Shown: piece after piece, positions 8,124-16,484 of the stretch
How positions within the stretch are numbered: position 1 is the stretch's first letter
Layout of the letters: every line of letters begins with the position of its first letter
Source: Desulfosporosinus fructosivorans
Lineage (GTDB): Bacteria; Bacillota; Desulfitobacteriia; Desulfitobacteriales; Desulfitobacteriaceae
Reading direction: 5' to 3'
Assembly (NCBI RefSeq): GCF_004766045.1
Contig: NZ_SPQQ01000003.1
Location: 1-64,000 of the forward strand
DNA: 64,000 nucleotides
Position numbers and translations under genes: made by a program
Notes under the pieces: generated by a model
What the model was told of the DNA's origin: nothing
Seen by the model: the letters and a program-made list of their open reading frames with translations, nothing else
Databases searched by the model: none

Positions 8124-8984
8124 ATGAAACTTTTTAATAAAATTCAAAGGATTAATACAACTAATAAAATTAAAGTTGAATTAAGACTTATTGCTTGCTC
8201 GATGTTCTTACTTATTTTATTTGCATCAGGATGTTCCAGTGCTGTCATTGAAACGCCAAAAACGGAAGACAACAAAGTTGCCCAGAATAAACCTGTTGAG
8301 CTTTTGATTTCGACTGCTCCCAGTTTGAAAGGTTCTTTCGAAGAAATTAAGAAACTGTACTCGGTCAAAGAAGCTCAAGTCAATCTAGTTTTTAATTATG
8401 GACCGTCTGGTTCACTGCAGAATCAAATTGAACAAGGTGCTGCCACGGATATCTTTATTTCACAAGGAAAGTCGCAAATGGATGCATTGGAGCAAAAAGG
8501 ACTTATCAAGAAAGACTCGAGGGTAAATCTACTCGGAGATGAACTTGTCTTAATCGTTAATAAGGACAATGTGACTATTAAGAACTTCGCAGATTTAACC
8601 AAATCTGAGGTTAATAAAATCGGAATTGGCGAAGCCGAATCGGTTCCAGCAGCTAAAACCACGAAAGAAACCTTAGACACCCTTAAATTATGGGACACCT
8701 TACAACCTAAAATGGTTATAGGTAAAGATCTAATGCAAGTCATGGCCTATGTTGAGACAGGTAACGCTGAAGCTGGTTTTGTCTGGGATACGATTGCGAT
8801 TACTTCAAATAAAGTCAAAATCGTGGCAATGGCGCCAGCAAATTCTCATAAACCAGTGGTCCTACCAGCTGCAGTTGTAACAGCCTCCAAAAACGGCGAG
8901 GCGGCTGGGAAATTTTTGGCCTATTTACAGAGTGATGAGGCTATGACGATTTTTGAAAAGAACGGTTTTATCAAGGGGAACTAG
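8124..8984 (+). CDS. modA: Molybdate ABC transporter substrate-binding lipoprotein ModA (copy 2)
   Basis: Second extracytoplasmic molybdate/tungstate binding protein, 286 residues. A hydrophobic segment ends with the lipobox FASGC (Cys37). The mature part shares with copy 1 the segments FNYGPSGSLQNQIEQGAATDIFISQGKSQMDALEQKGL and ESVPAAKTTKETLDTLKLWDTLQPKMV. The clear divergence suggests an old duplication. RBS AGAGGGGAAA precedes the ATG. It is placed after modC rather than before modB. Confidence 0.88.
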   Translation: MKLFNKIQRINTTNKIKVELRLIACSMFLLILFASGCSSAVIETPKTEDNKVAQNKPVELLISTAPSLKGSFEEIKKLYSVKEAQVNLVFNYGPSGSLQNQIEQGAATDIFISQGKSQMDALEQKGLIKKDSRVNLLGDELVLIVNKDNVTIKNFADLTKSEVNKIGIGEAESVPAAKTTKETLDTLKLWDTLQPKMVIGKDLMQVMAYVETGNAEAGFVWDTIAITSNKVKIVAMAPANSHKPVVLPAAVVTASKNGEAAGKFLAYLQSDEAMTIFEKNGFIKGN

Positions 8985-9044
8985 AAAAAACTGAGAGAGG
9001 TTCTCAGTTGTTCAACTAAATGTAAAAAAATGGAGATGGAAAAT

Positions 9045-9890
9045 ATGCTCTATATCAGTGATGAAACCATTGACCAATGGATTAAAGAGGATGTTCCGTA
9101 TATCGATTTGACAACGCTTACACTAGGTATCGGAGGACTTAAGGGGAAGATCCGTTTTACGGCCAGAGAGTATACTGTGTTATCTGGGGTTGAGGAAGTA
9201 TTGAGGATATTTACTAAGCTGGGAGTTATGCCGATTCGATCATTACCGTCGGGTTCTGCAGTCAACAAAGGGGATGTATTCATTGAAGCTGAGGGGTTGG
9301 CAGCGAGTCTTCATATGGCTTGGAAATTGTCGATGAATATTCTTGAATATTCATCTGGAATTGCGACCAGAACAAAAAGGATGGTGGATAAGGTTCAATC
9401 GGTGAACCCAGAAATGACGGTATTAGCCACTAGAAAATCTTTTCCCGGAACTAAAGATCTGTCTATCAAGGCTATCATTGCTGGCGGTGCTTTTCCTCAC
9501 CGATTGGGCTTATCAGAAACCATCTTGATTTTTAAACAACATATGGTTTTTCTGGGCGATATCAACAATCTAGCCCAAGTCATTCAAGAAAATAAAGCCC
9601 ATGCCTGTGAAAAGAAGATTATTGTTGAAGTGGAAACGATTGAAGAGGCACGCCTCTTAATCAAAGCGGGAGTAAGTGGGTTACAATTTGACAAGATCCC
9701 AGCTAACGACTTGAAACTCATCGTTGCTCAAATCAGAGGGATTGACCCCAAGATTACGTTGCTTGGAGCGGGTGGTATAAATGGAGACAATATCGAAGAA
9801 TATGCCCATACTGGCATTGATGCAGCTGTGACCACGGCAATGTATTTTGGGAAACCATCTGACATTGGAGTGACGATGGAGAAAATATAA
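9045..9890 (+). CDS. modD: ModD, quinolinate-phosphoribosyltransferase-like protein of Mo transport operons
   Basis: ModD proteins belong to the NadC/quinolinate phosphoribosyltransferase fold and sit in molybdate transport operons; their reaction is not settled. This 281-residue copy shows the family N terminus MLYISDETIDQWIKEDVPYIDLTT, the central ATRKSFPGTKDLSIKAIIAGGAFPHRLGLSET and the barrel end GGINGDNIEEYAHTGIDAAVTTAMYFG. ATG 9045 is preferred over 9030 because GGAGATGG lies just upstream and the product then starts like its relatives. It is last in the riboswitch-controlled operon. Confidence 0.85.
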   Translation: MLYISDETIDQWIKEDVPYIDLTTLTLGIGGLKGKIRFTAREYTVLSGVEEVLRIFTKLGVMPIRSLPSGSAVNKGDVFIEAEGLAASLHMAWKLSMNILEYSSGIATRTKRMVDKVQSVNPEMTVLATRKSFPGTKDLSIKAIIAGGAFPHRLGLSETILIFKQHMVFLGDINNLAQVIQENKAHACEKKIIVEVETIEEARLLIKAGVSGLQFDKIPANDLKLIVAQIRGIDPKITLLGAGGINGDNIEEYAHTGIDAAVTTAMYFGKPSDIGVTMEKI

Positions 9891-9946
9891 ACTAAGAATT
9901 CCTTGAAAAGATATGATCACTGTTTAGCTCGAAAAATATTATAGAT

Positions 9947-10060
9947 CCTATCTCCGAGCCAGATAATACCTAATGAGAAATCTATGGTAACCGGTCAGGG
10001 CTTTAAGTCCTCAGGGTGTATCTGGAAACGGATAGGCCTTCACTATTGAAAAGGAGGTGG
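9947..10060 (+). promoter_or_regulatory. Second Moco RNA motif riboswitch
   Basis: CTCCGAGCCAG, GGTAACCGGTCAGGGCTTTAAGTCCTCAGGGTGT, CTGGAAACGGATAGGCCTTCAC and GAAAAGGAGGT follow the Moco motif order, with compensating differences from the copy at 6118 (TCTGGAAACGGATA against TCCGGAAACGGGTA). It lies before a terminator and the DUF7662-xdhC genes. Confidence 0.8.
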
Positions 10061-10088
10061 CTAAGCTGGCTAGGCTCTTGTTTGGCAT

Positions 10089-10118
10089 GGCTCCACTTTC
10101 TATGGGTGGAGCTATTTT
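10089..10118 (+). terminator. Terminator of the second Moco riboswitch
   Basis: GCTCCAC, loop, GTGGAGC followed by ATTTTTG. It sits about 30 bp downstream of the aptamer. Confidence 0.7.
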
Positions 10119-10234
10119 TGTGTCAATTTAAGAAGCTGAATCTCTTGAAGGTTATCAGAAATAAAGCTCAATCAATGAGACTGACTCATTAATAGTTTAA
10201 GATGATTTAATTGATTCGAAAGGAGATGGAAATT

Positions 10235-10510
10235 ATGCCAAAGGGAGGCAAATATCTCCCTCTAACCCGATTTTTTAGACAGTGCGGACAGGACCTCTTG
10301 ACCCTTAGTTTTAAAGAAATAGAAGAAATCATTGGTTATGATTTACCACCGTCCGCTCATAAGCATCGGGCTTACTGGGCAAACTCCCGAACCCATTCCG
10401 TGGCCTTTGGGTGGATGGATGCTGGCTATCAGACTAAAGAAAAAGACCTTAACAAAAGTCTAATTACGTTTGGGAATCGACTTGCAATATACACACCAAG
10501 AAAAATATAA
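10235..10510 (+). CDS. Small DUF7662-type protein
   Basis: The 91-residue protein has the recognisable pattern KYLPLTRFF, LTLSFKEIEEIIGYDLPPSAHKHRAYWANS and AFGWMDAGYQT. This pattern is common in small bacterial proteins of unknown function (DUF7662), some of them fused to restriction-like domains. ATG 10235 with AAAGGAGATGG at good spacing is the likely start. It is the first gene after the Moco riboswitch, which is unusual for this family and may point to a role linked to molybdenum cofactor, or may be chance. Confidence 0.6.
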   Translation: MPKGGKYLPLTRFFRQCGQDLLTLSFKEIEEIIGYDLPPSAHKHRAYWANSRTHSVAFGWMDAGYQTKEKDLNKSLITFGNRLAIYTPRKI

Positions 10511-10527
10511 CCTTACAGGAGGGGAAT

Positions 10528-10614
10528 ATGACAAAAGAAGTTGATAAGAAAGAATCAGCGGCCACGATGGAAAAAACAGCGAGAGGTCCTTTTGCACCGG
10601 TGAATGCCCAGTAA
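10528..10614 (+). CDS. Small ORF, 28 residues
   Basis: ATG preceded by a strong ACAGGAGGGGAAT, 17 bp after the DUF7662 gene. The product reads MTKEVDKKESAATM, then EKTARGPFAPVNAQ. No known family is recognised. The TME...GPF ending weakly recalls the small ORF at 22140. It could be a leader peptide for xdhC or a short protein. Confidence 0.35.
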   Translation: MTKEVDKKESAATMEKTARGPFAPVNAQ

Positions 10615-10686
10615 TTTTGATAGATCAAGACAAGCTAAAGATGCCTTTACATGTCCTTTGCAAGGCTGATCTAGGAGGTAAAGCTA

Positions 10687-11781
10687 ATGGATAAAGAAAT
10701 TTGCCAAGGACTTAGAAAAGTATTTGAACACAGCCTAGAGGCGGCACTGATTACTGTAACCAGTGCGCTTGGGTCAACTCCCCGTAAGCCTGGAGCGAAG
10801 ATGTTAGTGTTTGCTGACGGTACCACTGTAGGCACTATCGGAGGAGGATGTGGCGAGGCTGAGGCCAAACGGGAGGCCGTCAAGGTTATGGCGACACTCA
10901 CCCCGAAAATATATTATTTGAATATGACTGCGGGCGTTGATCAGGATGAGGGAATGGTATGCGGGGGGATTATGGGATTATTCATTGATTATTGGGGTTC
11001 CCAAAGCTCCGTAGCACGGACCAAACCTCATAAAGAGTATCTGTCAAGTTTAGAAAGCAACGATAACCCCGTACTAGTCACTGTGTTTGAAGCGGTTGAG
11101 GAACGGTTAATAGGAAAAAAGCTGTTTCTCAAGAATAATGGGGACGTCTTAGGTGACCTAGGTATAGAAGAATTGAATAGAGTTGCCCTAGAGAGTGCTA
11201 AAGCGGGTGGAAAAAAATTCTATCCGCTGTTAATTAGTTTGGATTCTGAGTTCAAGTTATGCGAATCCTCAATAACAAAAGCCGCTTTTCGGTTACTGAT
11301 AGAGCCCCCAACGACTGTTGTACAATTGCTTATATTAGGGGCAGGATATATTGCACAACCCCTCGTGGCCATGGCTAAAATCCTCGGATATGAGGTTACT
11401 GTTGTTGATGATCGTCTATCTTTGGCTAATTCTTCCCGATTTAATTCGGCGGATAGGTTTATCTGCAATGACTTCGAACGAGCCTTAGATGATATTAATA
11501 TTAATGCACAAACGTTTGTTGTGATTGTTACCAAGGGGTCCTATTCAGATAAAGTGTGTTTATGGAAAGTGATTAATCAACCAGCCAGATATATTGGCAT
11601 GATGGGTAGTTACAGAAAGGTTAAAGCCTTGAAAGCTGAATTAGAGGAGGAAGGAGTCGGCCGTGAATCGTTAAAAAAGCTGTATTCTCCAATCGGTCTG
11701 AAAATCGGAGCAGAAACTCCGGAGGAAATAGCCGTAAGCATTCTCAGCCAATTAATTAAAGTTCAGAAGCGGTTGGCTTAG
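10687..11781 (+). CDS. xdhC: XdhC/CoxI-family molybdenum enzyme maturation factor
   Basis: XdhC proteins bind and sulfurate or deliver molybdenum cofactor to xanthine dehydrogenase-type hydroxylases. The 364-residue protein has an N-terminal XdhC/CoxI domain (ALITVTSALGSTPRKPGAKMLVFADGTTVGTIGGGCGEAEA) and a C-terminal Rossmann-like domain (LLILGAGYIAQPLVAMAKILGYEVTVVDDR; IGMMGSYRKVKALKAELEEEG; GLKIGAETPEEIAVSI). RBS TAGGAGGTAAAGCTA. No hydroxylase gene is next to it, so its client enzyme must be elsewhere. Its place behind a Moco riboswitch fits cofactor handling. Confidence 0.85.
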   Translation: MDKEICQGLRKVFEHSLEAALITVTSALGSTPRKPGAKMLVFADGTTVGTIGGGCGEAEAKREAVKVMATLTPKIYYLNMTAGVDQDEGMVCGGIMGLFIDYWGSQSSVARTKPHKEYLSSLESNDNPVLVTVFEAVEERLIGKKLFLKNNGDVLGDLGIEELNRVALESAKAGGKKFYPLLISLDSEFKLCESSITKAAFRLLIEPPTTVVQLLILGAGYIAQPLVAMAKILGYEVTVVDDRLSLANSSRFNSADRFICNDFERALDDININAQTFVVIVTKGSYSDKVCLWKVINQPARYIGMMGSYRKVKALKAELEEEGVGRESLKKLYSPIGLKIGAETPEEIAVSILSQLIKVQKRLA

Positions 11782-11902
11782 ACAGGTTAAAGGATATGGC
11801 ATCTTAGGTGGAGCAAATGGGTTCTATGTTTTTCCAGAAAAAAAGTCTCTATTCTAATCGGGTTAAGATTCAGACCTTAAAAAACCAATGGGAGGGTTAA
11901 AT

Positions 11903-12505
11903 ATGAAGAGTGAGCTTGATGAACTCATAGGAAACGGGGGATTTTTGAGTGATCCTGAAGCAGATTATCAAATGGGAATGAACATTATTTCCGGAATCGA
12001 AGCAGATAAAGATTTACCTGAAGCAGTAACTTTGTTCCGTGGGGCTGCGCTCCAAGGACATATGGGTGCGCAATATGAACTTGGAGTTTCCTATTGTGCA
12101 GGTCGTGGCATCAAGCAAAATAGTGAGACTGCCCTGCAATGGTTTTTTTGCTCGGCCAAGAATGGATATCCTAAAGCCCTCCATAATCTTGGGGTCCGGC
12201 ATTCAATTGGGAAAGGTGTTAATAAAGATGCCATCCAGGCAGCGGGGTTTTTTCTTCCGGCAGCTGCTCAAGGTCATGCGCTAGCGCAATTTAAATTGGC
12301 AGTGATGTATAAATTAGGTTGGGGTGTTCGGCAGGCGGATGAAGAAGCGGATAAGTGGTTTGGTTTAGCTGGCGATACAGGTATGAATGAAGGGAGGTGT
12401 TCCCTTTCTGAGCTAGTAAACCAGGAAAACGATCGGGCAAGATGGTTTAAGGAAGCAATTATACAAGGGTATATTGGCAATGAATTTAATATAGAAGCAA
12501 ATTAA
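11903..12505 (+). CDS. Sel1-like repeat protein
   Basis: About 200 residues made of Sel1/TPR-like repeats of roughly 36 residues: LFRGAALQGHMGAQYELGVSYCAGRGI, WFFCSAKNGYPKALHNLGVRHSIGKGV, FFLPAAAQGHALAQFKLAVMYKLGWGV and WFGLAGDTGMNEGRCSL. Such solenoids act as scaffolds for protein contacts. No signal peptide. ATG 11903 follows GGGAGGGTTAAAT. It lies 25 bp before the metal-chelate binding protein and could belong to the nitrogenase-like cluster; a specific role is unknown. Confidence 0.75.
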   Translation: MKSELDELIGNGGFLSDPEADYQMGMNIISGIEADKDLPEAVTLFRGAALQGHMGAQYELGVSYCAGRGIKQNSETALQWFFCSAKNGYPKALHNLGVRHSIGKGVNKDAIQAAGFFLPAAAQGHALAQFKLAVMYKLGWGVRQADEEADKWFGLAGDTGMNEGRCSLSELVNQENDRARWFKEAIIQGYIGNEFNIEAN

Positions 12506-12530
12506 GACAAAAAATGAGGGGGAATCGTCA

Positions 12531-13685
12531 ATGCCAAAAATCTTTACCAAGAGGGCAGTCTCCAAAGGAGTGGCAATTTTACTTTGCCTGTGGCTGATGA
12601 CTTTCCTGCTAACCGGCTGCGGCAGTCAGGCCACCAGCAATACTCCGGCTAATTCAGCTTCGGCCGGAAATTCCTCTCAGGAAACCACTCGGGTAATCAC
12701 AGACATGGCGGGTAGACAGGTTAATATCCCGAAGAAAATCAATACTGTTTATTGCGCCGTGCCAACCGCCGAGGCGATGCTCTATTCCTTGGCTCCAGAA
12801 AAGTTGGTTGCATGGGTCAATGCACCTTCCACTGATCTGAAAAAGTACTTAAGTGATCGCGCCAAAAATCTTCCGATCCTCGGTGGCTGGATGGGTGAAA
12901 AAAGCACTGCTAACCTGGAGGAAATAGCCAAACTGGCTCCGGAGCTCATTGTTTTTATGACGGATCTTGATGAAAACAATAAAGTGAGTGCGGTACAAAC
13001 TGCCAATAGCATTACGGATCAGACCAAGAGACCTGTAATTGTTTTAGACTCAATCATTACTTCCACGCCTAAAGTCTATAGGATTATGGGTGATATCCTA
13101 GGGGTTCAGGACCGGGCTGAAAAACTGGCGGCTTATACCGAACAAAAAATGGCGGCAGTCAGCGATATGGTTGCCAAAATTCCGAAAGACAAACTGGTCA
13201 GCGTGTACTATGCCGAAGGAAATACTGGGCTTGCCACCGATCCGGAAGCTTCCCATCATGCTGAAGTCTTAAAATTTGCCGGAGGAAAAAATGTTGCCAA
13301 TGTACAAGCAAAGAGTGGGCAGGGCATGTCGCCCGTTTCTATGGAGCAAGTACTTGCCTGGAATCCTGATCTGATTCTAGTCAGTTCTTCAACCGGCGGG
13401 GACAAAAACTATCAAACTATCTTGAATGATCCTGCTTGGAGCAAGATCAAGGCGGTTAAGGACAAAAAAGTATATATTACACCTTTGCTTCCTTTTGGAT
13501 GGTTTGATCGTCCACCCAATATTATGCGCGCTCTCGGCACCGAATGGCTCTCAAATTTGTTATATCCCGAATATGTGAAAATTGATCTAAACAAAGAAAC
13601 AAAAGATTTCTTCAAGCTATTCTTTAATATGGATTTAAGCGATCAGCAGGTGAACGAACTGCTCATAAACGCGGTAGCGAAATAG
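12531..13685 (+). CDS. Metal-chelate ABC transporter substrate-binding lipoprotein (FecB/BtuF type)
   Basis: Extracytoplasmic receptor of the helical-backbone (TroA/FecB-like) class, used for iron siderophores, cobalamin, haem or other metal complexes. 384 residues; lipoprotein signal with lipobox LLTGC (Cys30), then a Ser/Asn/Ala-rich linker. The fold is shown by TRVITDMAGRQVNIPKKINTVYCAVPTAEAMLYSLAP and by the C-terminal lobe WNPDLILVSSS. It starts a cluster with permease, ATPase, methyltransferase and nitrogenase-like genes. Its C-terminal lobe resembles that of the radical-SAM fusion at 20293-22077. The ligand cannot be read from sequence. Confidence 0.82.
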   Translation: MPKIFTKRAVSKGVAILLCLWLMTFLLTGCGSQATSNTPANSASAGNSSQETTRVITDMAGRQVNIPKKINTVYCAVPTAEAMLYSLAPEKLVAWVNAPSTDLKKYLSDRAKNLPILGGWMGEKSTANLEEIAKLAPELIVFMTDLDENNKVSAVQTANSITDQTKRPVIVLDSIITSTPKVYRIMGDILGVQDRAEKLAAYTEQKMAAVSDMVAKIPKDKLVSVYYAEGNTGLATDPEASHHAEVLKFAGGKNVANVQAKSGQGMSPVSMEQVLAWNPDLILVSSSTGGDKNYQTILNDPAWSKIKAVKDKKVYITPLLPFGWFDRPPNIMRALGTEWLSNLLYPEYVKIDLNKETKDFFKLFFNMDLSDQQVNELLINAVAK

Positions 13686-13823
13686 ATTTATGAAGGGGGG
13701 ATCAAGTGCCGTTTGGCGTTGAGTCATAAGACGCCGCAGCTCCTACCCATTGCTGTAAACGTGGTAATAGATTGGCCGGATTGCCTTGAGGGGCCATAAA
13801 GATAAGTGGAAGAAGGGTAGTTA

Positions 13824-14921
13824 ATGTGGCCTCTTAAAGATACGAACAATAAATCTTTAGAGAATGATGCCGAAGTAGCCAATGCCCGCCCTAAGGACAT
13901 GGTAATGGTAAGAAAGCGGGGGCTGGTAATTGTAATATTATTCGTTGTTCTGATCGTTATATTTCTCTGGTCATTTACTGTCGGCCGCTACGCAGTCCCT
14001 TTATCTGAACTGCTCACGGTATTTTTCAGAAAGATCTTCGGGCTTCCGGCTACTTGGTCGGATACACTGGAAACCGTATTGTTCAATATACGGATACCGA
14101 GAATTATTGTAGCACTTGTTATTGGAGCTGCGCTTGCGGCATCGGGGGCCGCCTTTCAGGGGCTTTTCCGCAATCCCATGGTTTCGCCGGATATCCTGGG
14201 TGCTTCGGCAGGTGCCGGTTTTGGCGCTGCCTTGGCCATTCTTTACTCTGCCGGCACACTGACGATTCAGATCGTGGCATTTGTGTTTGGAATTATCGCT
14301 GTGTTATTGACATATTTCATTAGCCGTCTCATTTCCCGAGGAAATAATTCCGTCCTTATTATAGTCTTGACAGGTATCGTTGTGACCAGTCTGTTTACGG
14401 CATTCATTTCACTGGCAAAATATACGGCTGATCCCAACAATAAATTGCCGGAAATAACGTTTTGGCTTATGGGAGGACTTGCTTCAATAACTGCAAAAAA
14501 CATCAAGCTCGTTCTTATTCCGTTTATCGTCGGCATCATTCCTATGCTGCTCTTAAGATATAAGCTTAATGCTTTATCTTTTGGCGAGGAGGAAGCGCAG
14601 TCCCTGGGAATTAACACAAAAAGAATTCGTCTTATCTACATCTTCTGTGCAACGCTGCTTACTGCCTCAGCCGTGGCGACCGGAGGCATGATTGGCTGGG
14701 TCGGTCTTGTTATCCCTCATTTGGCCAGAATACTGGTTGGTCCGAATTACAAGTATATGCTGCCGGCCGCAATTTTACTTGGGGGAGCCTACTTGCTGCT
14801 GATTGATGATCTCTCGCGCACCATTTTTGCAGTGGAAGTACCGCTGAGTATTTTGACGGCAATTATTGGAGCACCATTTTTTATCTATCTATTATTTAAG
14901 GGGAGGAATTCGTGGACATGA
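13824..14921 (+). CDS. FecCD-type metal-chelate ABC transporter permease
   Basis: Polytopic membrane protein (365 residues, about ten hydrophobic segments) of the FecCD/BtuC family. Diagnostic segments include RIPRIIVALVIGAALAASGAAFQGLFRNPMVSPDILGASAGAGFGA, FWLMGGLAS and GMIGWVGLVIPHLARILVGPNYKYMLPAAILLGGAYLL. It forms the channel for the binding protein at 12531 and overlaps the ATPase gene by ten bases. The 138-bp gap before it has a GGCGTTGAGTCATAAGACGCC hairpin. Confidence 0.88.
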   Translation: MWPLKDTNNKSLENDAEVANARPKDMVMVRKRGLVIVILFVVLIVIFLWSFTVGRYAVPLSELLTVFFRKIFGLPATWSDTLETVLFNIRIPRIIVALVIGAALAASGAAFQGLFRNPMVSPDILGASAGAGFGAALAILYSAGTLTIQIVAFVFGIIAVLLTYFISRLISRGNNSVLIIVLTGIVVTSLFTAFISLAKYTADPNNKLPEITFWLMGGLASITAKNIKLVLIPFIVGIIPMLLLRYKLNALSFGEEEAQSLGINTKRIRLIYIFCATLLTASAVATGGMIGWVGLVIPHLARILVGPNYKYMLPAAILLGGAYLLLIDDLSRTIFAVEVPLSILTAIIGAPFFIYLLFKGRNSWT

Positions 14922-15697
14922 TACTGGAAATAAAAGATGCATCTTTTGGCTATGGCAAAAAGACTGTACTCAGGAATATTTCTTTTCAGGTTGGGTTCGG
15001 TGAGTTCCTTTGTCTGCTTGGTCCCAACGGGGTTGGTAAAACAACCTTGTTCAAATCTATTTTGGGCTTTCTTGCAGTTAAAAGCGGTGAGATAATGCTT
15101 AACGGGCAAGGCATTAATCAATGGTCCAAGCCGCGTCTGGCCAAAGTCGTGGGCTATGTCCCGCAGGCCCATACACCTCCCTTTCCATATACGGTTTTGG
15201 ATGTTGTATTAATGGGGCGCATTGCCCATCTTGGCTCCTTCTCATCCCCTTCCAGGGAGGACGTTAAGATTGCCGAAGAATCATTAGATAAGCTGGGTGC
15301 CTACTTCCTAAAAGATATGACCTATACTGAAATAAGCGGTGGCGAAAGACAAATGGTGCTTATTGCCCGGGCGCTGACGCAAAGGCCCCAGATTCTGATC
15401 CTGGATGAACCCACTTCTAATTTGGATTACGGCAATCAGGTGAGGGTTCTACTGCAAATCAAAAAGCTGTCGGATGAGGGTATGACAGTCGTAATGACCT
15501 CCCATTATCCCGATCACGCCTTTCTTTGTACTTCCAAAGTAGCTTTATTAAACAAAAAAGGGTTTGAGATCGGCACGGCAGACGAAATCATCACCGAAAA
15601 AAACATGAAAGACACCTATGGGATAAATGTGAGAATAACAAGACTGGCCGACAATCACGGCGCAGACATTAAAAGGTGTGTCGCGCTGGCCAATTAA
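14912..15697 (+). CDS. FecE-type ABC transporter ATPase
   Basis: Cytoplasmic ATPase for the metal-chelate importer; 261 residues. Walker A GPNGVGKTT (about residues 38-46), Q-loop GYVPQAH, signature ISGGERQMVLIARAL, Walker B ILILDEPTSNLD and switch His in TSHYPDH are all present. GTG 14912 follows GGGGAGGAATTC; ATG 14918 is an alternative. It overlaps the permease end, consistent with one operon. Confidence 0.87.
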   Translation: MDMILEIKDASFGYGKKTVLRNISFQVGFGEFLCLLGPNGVGKTTLFKSILGFLAVKSGEIMLNGQGINQWSKPRLAKVVGYVPQAHTPPFPYTVLDVVLMGRIAHLGSFSSPSREDVKIAEESLDKLGAYFLKDMTYTEISGGERQMVLIARALTQRPQILILDEPTSNLDYGNQVRVLLQIKKLSDEGMTVVMTSHYPDHAFLCTSKVALLNKKGFEIGTADEIITEKNMKDTYGINVRITRLADNHGADIKRCVALAN

Positions 15698-15831
15698 ATA
15701 GCGGTTCAATTGTTGGAAGATATTCCGGCACTGTAAATGGTATGAATTGGACAAGTGTGAAATGCTGATGCAATTAAATATTAGGATTTATGACAGGTCT
15801 TATTGATCAAGAATATTACGGGGTGATTGTA

Positions 15832-16455
15832 ATGAACTCTAGAGAAGACTTTGACAAAATTGCCAATGAAATATTTTTCCCGATTTATGAGGTTATCGCC
15901 CAAGAGGCACTAAAAATGTTGGGACGAAAAAGTGGCGCCTGCCTTGACGTGGGTTGCGGCGGAGGACACCTTGGACTTAGCGTTGCCAAAGCAAGTGACA
16001 TGCGCATTACCCTCATGGATGTTAAGGAGGATGCCATAAATATCGCCAACAACCGAATTAAGGATTGGGCGCTTGAGGGTAGAACTTCCACAATAGTTGG
16101 CGATGTGCGAGAAATAAACCTGCCGGATAGCGGCTTTGATCTGATCATAAGTCGAGGTTCGATAGGCTTCTGGGGAGGCAAAGACGAGATGAAACAGGCC
16201 TTTGCGGAAATTTACAGAGTGCTTGCTCCGAACGGAATGACGTATGTCGGCAAGGGTTTCGGTAGCGCCGAGCTGAGAGCAAAAATTACCGCTGAGATGA
16301 AGGTTGCACATCCGGAGTGGCCGCAGTGCGTGATCGAGGCCACCAATGGATTTGGGGCTGAAAATTATGCGGACTTTTTAAAGGAGCTTGGGATCCCAGC
16401 GGAAATTATCAATGATGACCGGGGTGTCTGGATCATGATGAGAAAAACAGCCTAG
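15832..16455 (+). CDS. Class I SAM-dependent methyltransferase
   Basis: The 207-residue product has SAM-binding motif I CLDVGCGGGHLGLSVAKA, motif II VKEDAINIANNRI and the catalytic-region segment FDLIISRGSIGFWGGKDEM, then AEIYRVLAPNGMTYVG. ATG 15832 with GGGGTGATTGTA upstream is preferred to 15790. It lies between a metal-chelate transporter and nitrogenase-like genes, 29 bp before the D subunit. It may modify the transported ligand or the product of the reductase; the substrate is unknown. Confidence 0.8.
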   Translation: MNSREDFDKIANEIFFPIYEVIAQEALKMLGRKSGACLDVGCGGGHLGLSVAKASDMRITLMDVKEDAINIANNRIKDWALEGRTSTIVGDVREINLPDSGFDLIISRGSIGFWGGKDEMKQAFAEIYRVLAPNGMTYVGKGFGSAELRAKITAEMKVAHPEWPQCVIEATNGFGAENYADFLKELGIPAEIINDDRGVWIMMRKTA

Positions 16456-16484
16456 TTCTGTTTCTGGAAAGGAGGCGGTTTGCT

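Noticed and set aside
13686..13823. Cobalamin or other riboswitch before the FecCD permease
   Set aside because: Only a short GGCGTTGAGTCATAAGACGCC hairpin is present; no conserved aptamer blocks were found.
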